Of a DNA stretch of 64,000 nt, positions 27,146-43,064 are shown one piece after another. Source of the DNA: Collinsella aerofaciens. Its GTDB lineage: Bacteria > Actinomycetota > Coriobacteriia > Coriobacteriales > Coriobacteriaceae. Made by a program: the position numbers and the translations under genes. The stretch's first letter is position 1. Each line of letters opens with the position of its first letter. Below the pieces are notes generated by a model that was not told where the DNA came from, did no database searches, and saw only the letters and a list, made by a program, of their open reading frames with translations. The stretch is from positions 73,499-137,498 of the forward strand of contig NZ_JAQLDU010000004.1 of NCBI RefSeq assembly GCF_028209625.1, in the 5' to 3' direction.

Positions 27146-27218
27146 GTGAAATCTCCTTAAGTGTCTACCGTGCGGCGCTTAAGCGGCACACGGCGAAAGT
27201 ATCAAAACGTTATCTGGC

Positions 27219-27596
27219 TTATTTGGCCTTGGGGCGCTTAGCACCGTACTTGGAACGGGCCTGCATACGGTTCTGGACCGGAGCAGCGTCGTAGGCGCCA
27301 CGGATGACGTGATAACGGACACCAGGGAGGTCACGGACACGACCGCCGCGGACGAGCACGATGGAGTGCTCCTGCAGGTTGTGGCCCTCACCCGGGATGT
27401 AAGCGGTAACTTCGATGCCGTTGACGAGGCGAACACGGGCAACCTTACGAAGAGCCGAGTTCGGCTTCTTGGGGCTCGTGGTGAAGACGCGAGTGCACAC
27501 GCCGCGCTTCTGGGAGTTGTGCTGCAGAGCAGCGTTCTTGGACTTCTTGGGCACGGAACGACGGCCCTGGCGAACCAGCTGGTTAATAGTAGGCAA
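27219..27596 (-). CDS. rpsL: 30S ribosomal protein S12 with Arg at the K88 position
   Basis: 125 residues. It is a decoding-centre protein. [13 protein letters not shown] keeps Lys43 (mycobacterial numbering), but the second resistance hotspot reads [10 protein letters not shown], with Arg88 (codon CGT near 27340) where nearly all bacteria have Lys. K88R is a classical streptomycin-resistance substitution. The gene is first in its operon, with a clear promoter at 27690-27718. Confidence 0.97.
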   Translation of the reverse strand: MPTINQLVRQGRRSVPKKSKNAALQHNSQKRGVCTRVFTTSPKKPNSALRKVARVRLVNGIEVTAYIPGEGHNLQEHSIVLVRGGRVRDLPGVRYHVIRGAYDAAPVQNRMQARSKYGAKRPKAK

Positions 27597-27689
27597 AGCG
27601 TACTCCTTCTCGAATGATTCCAGCTTTCTGTAAAGTGCAACGGCTTGAATCGAGGGGTCAGCATCCCCCTACGAAACACGCAGTTCGAA

Positions 27690-27718
27690 AGGATACGTGG
27701 CGTTAGCTGTGCCGTCAA
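27690..27718 (-). promoter_or_regulatory. Promoter of the rpsL operon
   Basis: On the minus strand TTGACG (27713-27718) and TATCCT (27690-27695) are spaced by 17 bp, a near-consensus housekeeping promoter about 95 bases upstream of rpsL. Directly upstream of the -35 box, at 27723-27742, is the CGGGCGTATCC motif shared with the rplC and rplB upstream regions. Confidence 0.8.
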
Positions 27719-27832
27719 CACACCACGCCGCCGGGCGTATCCTAAATTAGGCACATTTCCGCAAACCCTCCACAAAAGGAATCCCCGCCTGTGCGCAAGT
27801 GCCCATTCCAGCCGTCCATGTAACACGAAAAT

Positions 27833-27859
27833 GGCCGCTTCCTCTAGCAGGAAGCGGCC
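27833..27859 (-). terminator. Terminator of the ECF sigma/partner operon
   Basis: GGCCGCTTCCT pairs with AGGAAGCGGCC (27833-27859), followed in the minus direction by ATTTTCG. It lies just after the stop of the membrane partner gene. Confidence 0.85.
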
Positions 27860-27865
27860 TAGACC

Positions 27866-28942
27866 TTACGAATAGACGATGGTAAAGGGTACTTCTGTTT
27901 CGGTCTCTCCTGTTGACGTGCACCTCGTGCCCTCAAGCGTTACTGAGACCACTTGGTCGACATCAATCAACTTCGTTGGCACCCAGATGTTCTCTCCGCT
28001 ATTGCGCGCATAAGAAAAATATAAGTTGAACACCCCTGCGTCGTCATCTTCGATAATCTGCTCCGATCCATCCTTGTAGCTGACGGTCAGCTTATTATCA
28101 ACTGCTTCATAGCCCAAATCATCGATGTGCGTCTGGATGGAAAACGGACTGATCTCGAGAGACGAGTCACCGGAGCGGAGTTCCTTTGTATCGACGTACG
28201 CTCCAACGCTAAACTCGGGCGTCGATGCTTTAAACTGCCTCGCACTCTCACCTTCGCCCTCGGTCCACTGGATATTCCAGGTGACCGCATGTTGAAAACC
28301 TCGCTCGCGATCCATAGAAGCAAAGTACATCGTGCCATTAATGACAGTATCGCTTGATGTGTCCTTATCAATGGTGCAGCGTGTGTCAGCCCATTCCTCG
28401 CCGAACTTCATGTCGGGCGTGCCGATGCCTTGTTCTTCTTCACCATAGAGAACAAGTTCGCCAGTCTCTGCTGCCGGCTTGTAGTAGTTAACACCATTTG
28501 GATTGGACAACGTAAACGTCACGGCACCGCAACCGTTTTTATCGATAGCCATATCATGAATGTCGAGTGTATAGCCGTTGCCCTCGACGGACAGATTGAC
28601 CTTCTGTACTGAACCCTCCAAGCTTTGGGGCGCGATACCATCACCAAACTCTCTGGTGTAGGTATATTTAGTCCCCGACGAGCCACCTTGAGTCCAGGTA
28701 ATGGACTCTCCGTTGCCATGGTTTCCCCAGGCAGAGGCAAAATAACTGGAATTGACGACGGCGTAGGCGACCCCTCCGGTCGCCAGCACTCCGGCAAGGC
28801 ATCCGATCACGGCAACATACAGAGGCTTCGCGTGACCCTTTCGATGAAGCGGCTCACCAGCAGCGGAGTAAAGAACACGGTCAGCAAGATCGCTATCGGC
28901 TTGGACGGACTCGAAGGCCTGCTTGATTTGGTTGGATTTCAC
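27866..28942 (-). CDS. Membrane-anchored probable anti-sigma factor, DUF4179-like
   Basis: 358 residues. It has a short cytoplasmic N-terminus (1-42), one membrane segment (PLYVAVIGCLAGVLATGGVA, about 41-65) and a large extracytoplasmic beta-rich domain, as in anti-sigma factors of ECF systems in Firmicutes and Actinobacteria. It overlaps the sigma gene by 50 bases. A related protein with the same layout lies at 62654-63784. No ZAS zinc motif (HxxxCxxC) is visible. The role as the sigma inhibitor is inferred from context. Confidence 0.7.
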   Translation of the reverse strand: MKSNQIKQAFESVQADSDLADRVLYSAAGEPLHRKGHAKPLYVAVIGCLAGVLATGGVAYAVVNSSYFASAWGNHGNGESITWTQGGSSGTKYTYTREFGDGIAPQSLEGSVQKVNLSVEGNGYTLDIHDMAIDKNGCGAVTFTLSNPNGVNYYKPAAETGELVLYGEEEQGIGTPDMKFGEEWADTRCTIDKDTSSDTVINGTMYFASMDRERGFQHAVTWNIQWTEGEGESARQFKASTPEFSVGAYVDTKELRSGDSSLEISPFSIQTHIDDLGYEAVDNKLTVSYKDGSEQIIEDDDAGVFNLYFSYARNSGENIWVPTKLIDVDQVVSVTLEGTRCTSTGETETEVPFTIVYS

Positions 28943-29411
28943 TGTCGCCCTCCTCTAGGATGAACTTGAGTTTCGATCGACCGCGAGCTAAACGCGTTCG
29001 AACGGTCGCGGCTGGCACATGCAGTAACTCGGCAATCTCTGAGGTCGAAAAGCCCAGATAGTAATAGAGCACGATGGGAACGCGGAATCGCTCCGGAAGT
29101 CGCATAACGTCTGACAGGACCGCCTTGGTCTCATCCTGCGCTGTCGAAAGCGACTCGGCCAGGTTCTCAATATCCTCCACACGCCTCCATGGCTTTCGAA
29201 AGAGCGATTTGCATTCATTGATCGTGACCCGGATAAGCCATCGACGAAGATGTTCCCAGCTTTCAAATTGCGCATCGCTTTTGAGTAACTTCAGAAAGAC
29301 ATCTTGAGCGACATCATCGGCGTCAGCACGATCGCGCAGATACGTCAATGCGATTCGAAACACGACATCCCGGTGATCTTCGACTGCCTGTCTAAAAGCT
29401 TGTTCTTCCAT
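28893..29411 (-). CDS. ECF-type RNA polymerase sigma factor
   Basis: 172 residues from the ATG at 29411 with GGGAGG 5 bases upstream; an in-frame GTG at 29417 is less likely. Region 2 (DVVFRIALTYLRDRADADDV with AQDVFLKLL) binds core polymerase and the -10 element; region 4 (GFSTSEIAELLHVPAATVRT) recognises -35. No region 3 or 1.1, as usual for ECF factors. It overlaps its putative membrane inhibitor, so the two are coupled. The inducing signal is unknown. Confidence 0.93.
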   Translation of the reverse strand: MEEQAFRQAVEDHRDVVFRIALTYLRDRADADDVAQDVFLKLLKSDAQFESWEHLRRWLIRVTINECKSLFRKPWRRVEDIENLAESLSTAQDETKAVLSDVMRLPERFRVPIVLYYYLGFSTSEIAELLHVPAATVRTRLARGRSKLKFILEEGDSEIQPNQAGLRVRPSR

Positions 29412-29501
29412 AATCACCTCCCGGTGACGTTAATGGTTCTCGATGAGGCCCTCACCATAGATACGCTTTGACCGAACGGAATGTTTCAAATTCAAGCAGG
29501 A

Positions 29502-29542
29502 AAAACCTACCAAAATAAACCTGTCCCTTTTTGGCAGGTTTT
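29502..29542. repeat. Dispersed palindrome family, copy between sigma operon and rpoC
   Basis: AAAACCTACCAAAA at the left pairs, with two mismatches, with TTTTGGCAGGTTTT at the right; the minus strand reads AAAAAGGGACAGGTTT between the arms, the same AAGGGACAGG core as the copies at 56167, 59160 and 61889. Confidence 0.75.
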
Positions 29543-29555
29543 CTTCAACAAAAAA

Positions 29556-29584
29556 GACCCGCTTCCCTGTTGGGAAACGGGTCT
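29556..29584 (-). terminator. Terminator of rpoBC
   Basis: GACCCGCTTCCC pairs with GGGAAACGGGTC around TGTT, followed by TTTTTTGTTG on the minus strand, 29 bases after the rpoC stop. Confidence 0.92.
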
Positions 29585-29612
29585 TTGGAAGGGCGGTTAA
29601 CGTACTTGGAAG

Positions 29613-37589
<7,977 letters not shown>

Positions 37590-37662
37590 CAGGTTTTTCC
37601 TCCTTCACGGAAATGCTCGGTGGGTTGGCGAGGCATAGCTTCGCCAGTTATCGCAACCTAAT

Positions 37663-37690
37663 AGTTTATCAGGTACCGACCGTTGAGCAA
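37663..37690 (-). promoter_or_regulatory. Probable promoter of rpoBC
   Basis: Minus strand: TTGCTC (37685-37690), 16-bp spacer, TAAACT (37663-37668), about 70 bases upstream of the rpoB start. Placement after the galU terminator fits an independent rpoBC transcript. Confidence 0.6.
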
Positions 37691-37737
37691 GAAAAGCCTT
37701 GACGCGATTGAGTTTTTGGAGTAGCAAAGTTTTTCGA

Positions 37738-37792
37738 CAGAAAATGTGCAGGTAGATATATGCGTATCGAACACCTGTTCATATATTTTCTG
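37738..37792. other. Imperfect palindrome upstream of rpoB
   Basis: CAGAAAAT (37738-37745) pairs with ATTTTCTG (37785-37792), with an inner AGGT/ACCT pairing; an overlapping smaller one, CTGTTCA...TGAACAG, covers 37775-37799. This AT-rich block lies upstream of the rpoBC promoter and may be a protein-binding site or an upstream promoter element. Confidence 0.4.
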
Positions 37793-37828
37793 TGAACAGA
37801 GAGCCGGCGATCGCAGCTCGCATAAAAA

Positions 37829-37855
37829 ACGGGTGCAGACCAAAGTCCGCACCCG
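37829..37855 (-). terminator. Terminator of galU
   Basis: ACGGGTGCAGAC pairs with GTCCGCACCCGT with one mismatch, followed by TTTTTTATG on the minus strand, just after the galU stop. Confidence 0.9.
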
Positions 37856-37876
37856 TAAATGTCGATGCCCGAAGGC

Positions 37877-38785
37877 TTACTTACGCATCAAGCCGCCACG
37901 CTCGTCGATGGCGTCCCAGAAGGCGCTGGCAAAGCGAGGATCGCTTGCGGCCATGAGGGCGTTGGTGGCCATCCAGCCAGACGGGGTGCCGGTGTCGTAG
38001 CCCGAGAGCGGGTCGATGACGACAGCGTACATGGCCTCACGATCGAGCGAGCGGGCCATGGCGTCGGTAAGCTGGATCTCGCCGCCCTTACCGGCCTGCT
38101 GATCGGCGAGCAGGTCCATGACCAGCGGGCTCAGCAGGTAACGACCGACGATGTACAGGTTGGACGGAGCCGCCTCGGGAGCAGGCTTCTCGACCAGACC
38201 GCCGATGCGCCAGACAGCGCCCGGCTCGGCATCGGCAACGCCCTCGGCGCCCTCGAGCGAACCGACGCGCTCGCCGGCGATAACGCCATAGCGGCTGACT
38301 TCCTCGGGCGAGCAAGCAGCGACGGCGATAACCGAAGCGCCACCGTGCTCCTTGGAAACGGCGAGCATCTTGTCGCAGATGTCGCGGTTAGGCACAACGT
38401 AGTCGCCCAGAAGAACCAGGAAGTTCTCCCCTGCCACGGCGTCGGCAGCAGAGCGGATAGCATGGCCGAGGCCCTTGGGCTCGTACTGATAACGGAAGTC
38501 GACCGGCATACCGCCAGCATGGGCGACGGCATCGGCATAGGCATTCTTGCCGCGCTCGCGCAGCAGGTTCTCGAGCGAGCGATCGGGCTGGAAGTAGCTC
38601 AGCAGCTCGGGCTTACCGGGAGAGGTAACGATGATGGCGTCGTCGACCTCCTCGGGGTCGAGTGCCTCCTCAACGACATACTGAATGACCGGCTTGTCGA
38701 GCACCGGCAACATCTCTTTGGGCGTGCACTTAGTGCCAGGCAGAAAACGCGTGCCAAGACCGGCGGCGGGGATGATTGCCTTCAT
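37877..38785 (-). CDS. galU: UTP-glucose-1-phosphate uridylyltransferase
   Basis: 302 residues from the ATG at 38785 (MKAIIPAAGLGTRFLPGTK). It makes UDP-glucose for cell-envelope glycans and galactose metabolism. The nucleotide-binding loop is PAAGLGTRFLPGTKCTPKEM; KPVIQYVVEEA, QYEPKGLGHAIRSA and LLGDYVVP follow in the family order. It is transcribed alone between its own terminator and that of rplJL. Confidence 0.95.
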   Translation of the reverse strand: MKAIIPAAGLGTRFLPGTKCTPKEMLPVLDKPVIQYVVEEALDPEEVDDAIIVTSPGKPELLSYFQPDRSLENLLRERGKNAYADAVAHAGGMPVDFRYQYEPKGLGHAIRSAADAVAGENFLVLLGDYVVPNRDICDKMLAVSKEHGGASVIAVAACSPEEVSRYGVIAGERVGSLEGAEGVADAEPGAVWRIGGLVEKPAPEAAPSNLYIVGRYLLSPLVMDLLADQQAGKGGEIQLTDAMARSLDREAMYAVVIDPLSGYDTGTPSGWMATNALMAASDPRFASAFWDAIDERGGLMRK

Positions 38786-39042
38786 GTTATTCAAGGATCC
38801 TTTCACAGGCGCAGAATGCGCCCTATGCGTGCGGCACGGCGGCCGCAGACCAAATTGCGATACCGAAGTATCTTACCGCCGGAGACATACGTCACCGTAA
38901 GGCAAGCGCAATTCTTCAGCAGGTCAACGCAAATTATTGCTCGAATGGTGCAATTTTACGCCCCAGCGGTAACGGGATTGGCACGGCGAAGACAACGGTG
39001 TTCTGCGTGCCGAGCAATGGGAATGAGAGGCCAAAACAAAAA

Positions 39043-39071
39043 AGACGGGGCTCGCATAGCGAGTCCCGTCT
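39043..39071 (-). terminator. Terminator of rplJ-rplL
   Basis: AGACGGGGCTCGC pairs with GCGAGTCCCGTCT around ATA with one G-T pair, followed by TTTTTTGTTTTGG on the minus strand. Confidence 0.92.
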
Positions 39072-39098
39072 GCAAAGAAATCTGGCGAGAGAGCCTGA

Positions 39099-39476
39099 TT
39101 ACTTGAGGGTGACAGCAGCGCCAGCAGCCTCGAGCTTCTCCTTGGCAGCCTCGGCGTCCTCCTTCTTGGCACCCTCGAGAACAGCCTTGGGAGCGCCCTC
39201 GACGACCTCCTTGGCCTCCTTCAGGCCAAGGTTGGTGAGCTCACGGACGGCCTTGATGACCTGGATCTTGTTGTCGCCGAAGCCCTCGAGCACGACGTCA
39301 AACTCGGTCTTCTCCTCGGCCTCAGCAGCGCCAGCAGCAGGAGCGGCGACAACAGCGGCAGGAGCAGCGGCAGAAACGCCGAAGGTGTCCTCGATAGCCT
39401 TGACGAGCTCGGAAGCCTCGAGAAGGGTCATTTCCTTAAGAGCATCGATGATCTCATCGGTGGTAAGCTTAGCCAT
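39099..39476 (-). CDS. rplL: 50S ribosomal protein L7/L12
   Basis: 125 residues from the ATG at 39476 ([20 protein letters not shown]). It forms the ribosomal stalk that recruits translational GTPases. The N-terminal dimer domain is followed by an Ala/Pro hinge ([19 protein letters not shown]) and the C-terminal domain KVIKAVRE-type ([20 protein letters not shown]). The 102-base gap to rplJ holds GC-rich hairpins (for example GGCGC-ATTC-GCGCC) that could adjust the 4:1 stoichiometry. Confidence 0.97.
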   Translation of the reverse strand: MAKLTTDEIIDALKEMTLLEASELVKAIEDTFGVSAAAPAAVVAAPAAGAAEAEEKTEFDVVLEGFGDNKIQVIKAVRELTNLGLKEAKEVVEGAPKAVLEGAKKEDAEAAKEKLEAAGAAVTLK

Positions 39477-39578
39477 TTCTAAGTCCTTTCGGTTTCCGTG
39501 TCTGTGCACGGAGATCAGTTAAAACACGGCGCGAATGCGCCAGGGGTGCGGCGTTGCCGCCGCGGGTGAAAACAGCGA

Positions 39579-40100
39579 CTAGGCTGCCTTCTGCTCGGAG
39601 ACCTGCTGGATCGAACGAGCGAGACCAGAGGAAACGCCGTTGACGCAGACAGCGATGTCGCGAGCGAAACCGGAGATGAGACCGGCGATCTGGCCGAGAA
39701 GCTGATCCTTGGTGGGCAGCTCGGCGATAGCCTTAACATCATCAGCGGAAACGGCCTTGCCGTCGGAGATACCGCCCTTGATCTCAAGGACGCCCTTGGA
39801 CTTAGCAGAGAAGTCCTTAAGGGCCTTAGCGGCCTCGACCGGCTCGGTCTCGTAGAACACATAAGCGACGGGGCCGGCGAGGATCTCGTCGAGCTCGGGC
39901 TGCTCCTGGTTCTTGAGAGCGATCTTGACCAGGTTGTTCTTGTAGACCTTCATCTCGGCGCCGCACTCGCGAAGCTGATGACGCAGCTCCTGAGCCTGCT
40001 TAACCGTCAGACCGTTGTAGTTGACGACGAACAGACCGGCGTTCTCGGCGATACGGGACTCGATCTCTGCAACCTTGTCGATTTTGTACTGCTGGGGCAT
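39579..40100 (-). CDS. rplJ: 50S ribosomal protein L10
   Basis: 173 residues (MPQQYKIDKVAEIESRIAEN, LTVKQAQELRHQLRECGAEM). It is the base of the stalk, carrying L7/L12 dimers on its C-terminal helix. GAGGAGGTGTAATT precedes the ATG. It is the first gene of the operon, behind a 210-base leader with a terminator-like stem, the arrangement of L10-leader control. Confidence 0.97.
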   Translation of the reverse strand: MPQQYKIDKVAEIESRIAENAGLFVVNYNGLTVKQAQELRHQLRECGAEMKVYKNNLVKIALKNQEQPELDEILAGPVAYVFYETEPVEAAKALKDFSAKSKGVLEIKGGISDGKAVSADDVKAIAELPTKDQLLGQIAGLISGFARDIAVCVNGVSSGLARSIQQVSEQKAA

Positions 40101-40164
40101 GAATTACACCTCCTCGAATTCTTTCCGGGCACGGTCCGCCACAAGGACGTGACGGGGGCATGTC

Positions 40165-40202
40165 CAAAAAGAAAGCCCCCGCGCTGCATGAGCGACGGGG
40201 GC
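40165..40202 (-). promoter_or_regulatory. Attenuator stem in the rplJ (L10) leader
   Basis: In the leader, on the minus strand, GCCCCCGTCGCT pairs with AGCGCGGGGGC and is followed by TTTCTTTTTGG, a complete Rho-independent terminator about 65 bases upstream of the rplJ start. Family knowledge: L10 leaders in Gram-positive bacteria bind the L10-L12 complex and often control a terminator. Unless antiterminated, most transcripts would stop here. Confidence 0.75.
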
Positions 40203-40316
40203 GAGAAGACATATCTACTCGACCACCTCGGCTGGCGGGATATCCCATTAAGCTCGCGGGCGATGCCCGTTTGCACCGGCTGTCTCTGGCAGCGGATTCG
40301 TGCGTGAACCGAAAGT

Positions 40317-40345
40317 ATTATGGCGGGGACCCCGGCGTCGGTCAA
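40317..40345 (-). promoter_or_regulatory. Promoter of rplJ-rplL
   Basis: Minus strand: TTGACC (40340-40345), 17-bp spacer, CATAAT (40317-40322), a near-consensus promoter giving a leader of about 210 bases. The giant hairpin copy 2 starts 35 bases upstream of it. Confidence 0.85.
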
Positions 40346-40379
40346 CGGGCTCGAGGATTCGTCCACAAACCCTGCATAC

Positions 40380-40508
40380 GCTCCGGCCCGAGGGGACGGG
40401 TCGAGATTTTCGCTCGGTCAAGTCCTGACTCGCACGAAGGCCACATTAAGTGGCCTTCGGCTCGTGCGGAATCTACGAAAATCTCGACCCGTCCCCTCGG
40501 GCCGGAGC
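40380..40508. repeat. 129-base giant hairpin, copy 2 (33-bp perfect arms)
   Basis: Arms 40380-40412 and 40476-40508 are perfect 33-bp reverse complements. The 63-base centre holds CGAAGGCCAC-ATTAA-GTGGCCTTCG, flanked by AGTCCTG and GTGCGGAA, the same landmarks in the same order and orientation as the element at 10527-10677, although the arms differ completely. It sits between the aminotransferase stop (40604) and the rplJ promoter. Confidence 0.9.
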
Positions 40509-40603
40509 TGCGGTAACTTTGCGGCGAATCCTCGTGTCCGTTGAGCGGCGCGCCCCACTCATGATGCTTGGGTCGGTGGGCTGATGGGTTGGATCCCTCT
40601 GGG

Positions 40604-41740
40604 CTATAGAGTTGAAACGAAGGTTGACAGGCGGTGGAGGCCTTCGTCCAGGTTTTCGTCGGAGACGCAGTAGCTTAGGCGGATGTGGCCTTCGGTGCCG
40701 AAGCAGTCGCCCGGGACTAGAGCTACGTTGGCCTCTTTGATGGCTTTGATGCAGAAGGCTTCGCTTGTTAGGCCGAATTGCTTAATGCTGGGGAAGGCGT
40801 AGAAGGCGCCTGCTGGTTCTACTACGTCGAGGCCCATGGCGTCTAAGGCTGCGAGCACGCGTTCGCGGCGGGCTCGGTAGACTTTGAGCATGGGGGCTGG
40901 GTCGACGGTGAGGGCTCGAGCTGCGGCGTCCATTTCGAAGGAGACGGCACTCGATACTAGGTATTGGTGAGCTTTTGCAATCTCGGCGATGACGGGGGCT
41001 GCCGCTGCGAGCCAACCCAAGCGCCAGCCGGTCATGGCCCATGGCTTGGAGAAGCTCTCGATGACGACCGTCTGCTCGCGTAGCTCCGGGTGGCGTTGGG
41101 CAAAGCGCTCGTAGCCGTCCACATAGACGAGGCGGTTGTATACGTCGTCGCAGACCACGTAGATGCCCGACTGCTCCGCTACGCGCGCCACGGCGTCGAG
41201 CGATGCCGCGTTGAGAATGCAGCCCGTGGGATTGTTGGGCGAGCAGATAACGATGGCCTTGGTCGCCGGGGTCACACAGGCGCGAAGCGCTTCCTCGTCA
41301 ATCTGAAATTGCGCAGGCTCCGTATCCAAAAAGACCGCTTTGGCGTGATTGGCTACGACGATGCTCTCGTACAGGCCAAAGGCCGGCGTGGGGATAATAA
41401 CCTCGTCGCCGGGGTTGAGCATAGCCATGAATGTTGCCGACAGGGCCTCGGTCGCGCCGTCGGTCAGGATGACCTCGTCGGCCGAAAACGTAAGGCCCGC
41501 GTCCCCCATGTAAGCAGACAGCGCCTCGCGCAGGACAGGGCGACCGTTGTTGGGCGGATAGTGCGTGTCGCCGCGGCCCAGCGCGGCGGTCACCTCGGCG
41601 CTAATCACATCGGGCGTGGGAAAATCAGGCTCGCCGAGCGCAAGCGCGATGCATCCCGGATGCTGAGCGGCGAGCGCGTTGATTCGGCGGATGCCGGAGG
41701 GCTTGAGCGTGGCAAGCGAGGTATTCATGGGCAGGCGCAT
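40604..41740 (-). CDS. Class I/II pyridoxal-phosphate aminotransferase
   Basis: 378 residues from the ATG at 41740 with AAGGA 7 bases upstream. Fold type I; PLP-binding Lys in ESFSKPWAMTGWRLGW, with SPNNPTGCIL, DDVYNRLVY and the C-terminal HIRLSYCVSDENLDEGL carrying the substrate Arg. It is most like aspartate/aromatic aminotransferases (AspC/PatA group); the exact substrate is not decidable. It has no operon partner on its strand; upstream lies a divergent hypothetical gene. Confidence 0.93.
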   Translation of the reverse strand: MRLPMNTSLATLKPSGIRRINALAAQHPGCIALALGEPDFPTPDVISAEVTAALGRGDTHYPPNNGRPVLREALSAYMGDAGLTFSADEVILTDGATEALSATFMAMLNPGDEVIIPTPAFGLYESIVVANHAKAVFLDTEPAQFQIDEEALRACVTPATKAIVICSPNNPTGCILNAASLDAVARVAEQSGIYVVCDDVYNRLVYVDGYERFAQRHPELREQTVVIESFSKPWAMTGWRLGWLAAAAPVIAEIAKAHQYLVSSAVSFEMDAAARALTVDPAPMLKVYRARRERVLAALDAMGLDVVEPAGAFYAFPSIKQFGLTSEAFCIKAIKEANVALVPGDCFGTEGHIRLSYCVSDENLDEGLHRLSTFVSTL

Positions 41741-41833
41741 GGCGTTCCTTTCGTAAGGGTTGCACTAGGATAGCGCGGCGGGGCGCCGCCGGACGGTGTA
41801 ACCTAAACGGAAACCAACCGGAAAGGAAGCGGC

Positions 41834-42496
41834 ATGGAGACGATCGCGCGCGGCGATGTACCAAAAACGTTGCAGACCATTGCGTATATCAGCATTCCCA
41901 ATAGCGCCGATCTTGAGTTTTTGCTCTGGGACCTGCAGGATGCCATCGCCGCCTATGCACAGCTTTCCGGCACTGTACTCCCCCGACCGGTCGACTTGAA
42001 GGCGGATGATGACGATGCTGCCGCCGATGGCCTCGTGCTCGCCGTTGATGATGCATTTGATGACGGGGCGATGATCACTGTCGAGCAGATGCTCGATCGC
42101 CTTGGGAATGCAGAGACACGCGTCTATGTCGTCGTGCAGGTTGCCCACAGAAGCACCGAGGGGGCGCACATGCCCGTCAAGCGCCTGCGGGAAGCTTGCG
42201 AGCTCCGTAAACTAACGTGGTGTGGCGGCGTTGCCATCTGCGCCGGCAGCGGCATCGCAGCGCTTCGCCACTCCCCGCGCATGGGCCTCTTGCGCCGACC
42301 GTTTTCCGAAGCCATGGACAAGCTCGTGGGTGCGGTGCGTATGGGTTGCTCGGTTGAGCATGCGCAGCGACTCGGCGGCGGCAGTGCCGAGGACATCGAC
42401 ACCAATGGCATGGTTTGCGCCGAGCCAGCCGTGCCCGCGCCGATCTGGCGAGGCGTTCTGAAACACCTCGGCGCCCGCACTCAATCAATAATCTAA
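41834..42496 (+). CDS. Hypothetical protein, possibly flavodoxin/NADPH-FMN-reductase-like
   Basis: 220 residues, with GGAAAGGAAG upstream of the ATG. I do not recognise it firmly. The middle part (RVYVVVQVAHRSTEGAHMPV, then LTWCGGVAICAGSGIAALRH and a basic stretch) recalls small flavoproteins in which a strand-loop-helix near residue 135-150 surrounds FMN, but the N-terminal phosphate loop is not evident. No membrane segment or signal peptide. It is divergent from the aminotransferase gene and convergent with the glycosylase gene, whose stop lies 2 bases away. Confidence 0.55.
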   Translation: METIARGDVPKTLQTIAYISIPNSADLEFLLWDLQDAIAAYAQLSGTVLPRPVDLKADDDDAAADGLVLAVDDAFDDGAMITVEQMLDRLGNAETRVYVVVQVAHRSTEGAHMPVKRLREACELRKLTWCGGVAICAGSGIAALRHSPRMGLLRRPFSEAMDKLVGAVRMGCSVEHAQRLGGGSAEDIDTNGMVCAEPAVPAPIWRGVLKHLGARTQSII

Positions 42497-42497
42497 A

Positions 42498-43061
42498 TTA
42501 ATAAGCTGCCCAGTCAACGGCTTCACTCCAACGCTCGACAAGCCGCTCCAAACGCCACGCCGCGTTGGCAGGACTCGTCGACGGCAGCACGATGGCAGGT
42601 AGCCCCGTCCGCTCTTGTAGATAGCGTTTGTAGAGCCGCCCGGCCGCGCCGCCGTTGCAGATAACGACCTCAATCGGCGTGACATCGGTAATGCGCTCGA
42701 TATGTGCCGGCACAACGTTGCGAATGCTCGCGTCGCTCGAGCCCTTAATGTCGCAACTCTCGATCACATCCCACAGGGCCACGCCGCCGTTCAGCAGCAT
42801 GGATCGCTTGGCAGCAATGGAGGCATCGAGCGTCGCGGGCTCACCGCTTGCCAAAGGATCGCCCTCGTTGGGTGGCACGAGCACACCGAGGCACGCGGCC
42901 ATCACGCGCCAAAAGCGATTCTGGGGATTGCCGTAATAAAAGGCATTGGTACGCGAAAGCACTGAGGGAAACGACCCCAACACCAAGATGCGCGAGTGCT
43001 GGTCGAACACGGGCTCGAACCCGTGCTCAATATGTTGATAGCCCTCGTCAGGCGTTGCCAT
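42498..43061 (-). CDS. DNA-deoxyinosine glycosylase (uracil-DNA glycosylase family 6)
   Basis: 187 residues. Family 6 (HDG) enzymes remove hypoxanthine from deaminated adenine. The signatures are present: LGSFPSVLSRTNAFYYGNPQ then NRFWRV, NGGVALWDVIESCDIKGSSD and the C-terminal LPSTSPANAAW loop. The GSSDASIRN segment carries the Asn used by this family. It is 3 bases from the GH13 stop on the same strand, so the two share a transcript, probably by chance. Confidence 0.9.
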   Translation of the reverse strand: MATPDEGYQHIEHGFEPVFDQHSRILVLGSFPSVLSRTNAFYYGNPQNRFWRVMAACLGVLVPPNEGDPLASGEPATLDASIAAKRSMLLNGGVALWDVIESCDIKGSSDASIRNVVPAHIERITDVTPIEVVICNGGAAGRLYKRYLQERTGLPAIVLPSTSPANAAWRLERLVERWSEAVDWAAY

Positions 43062-43064
43062 GAC

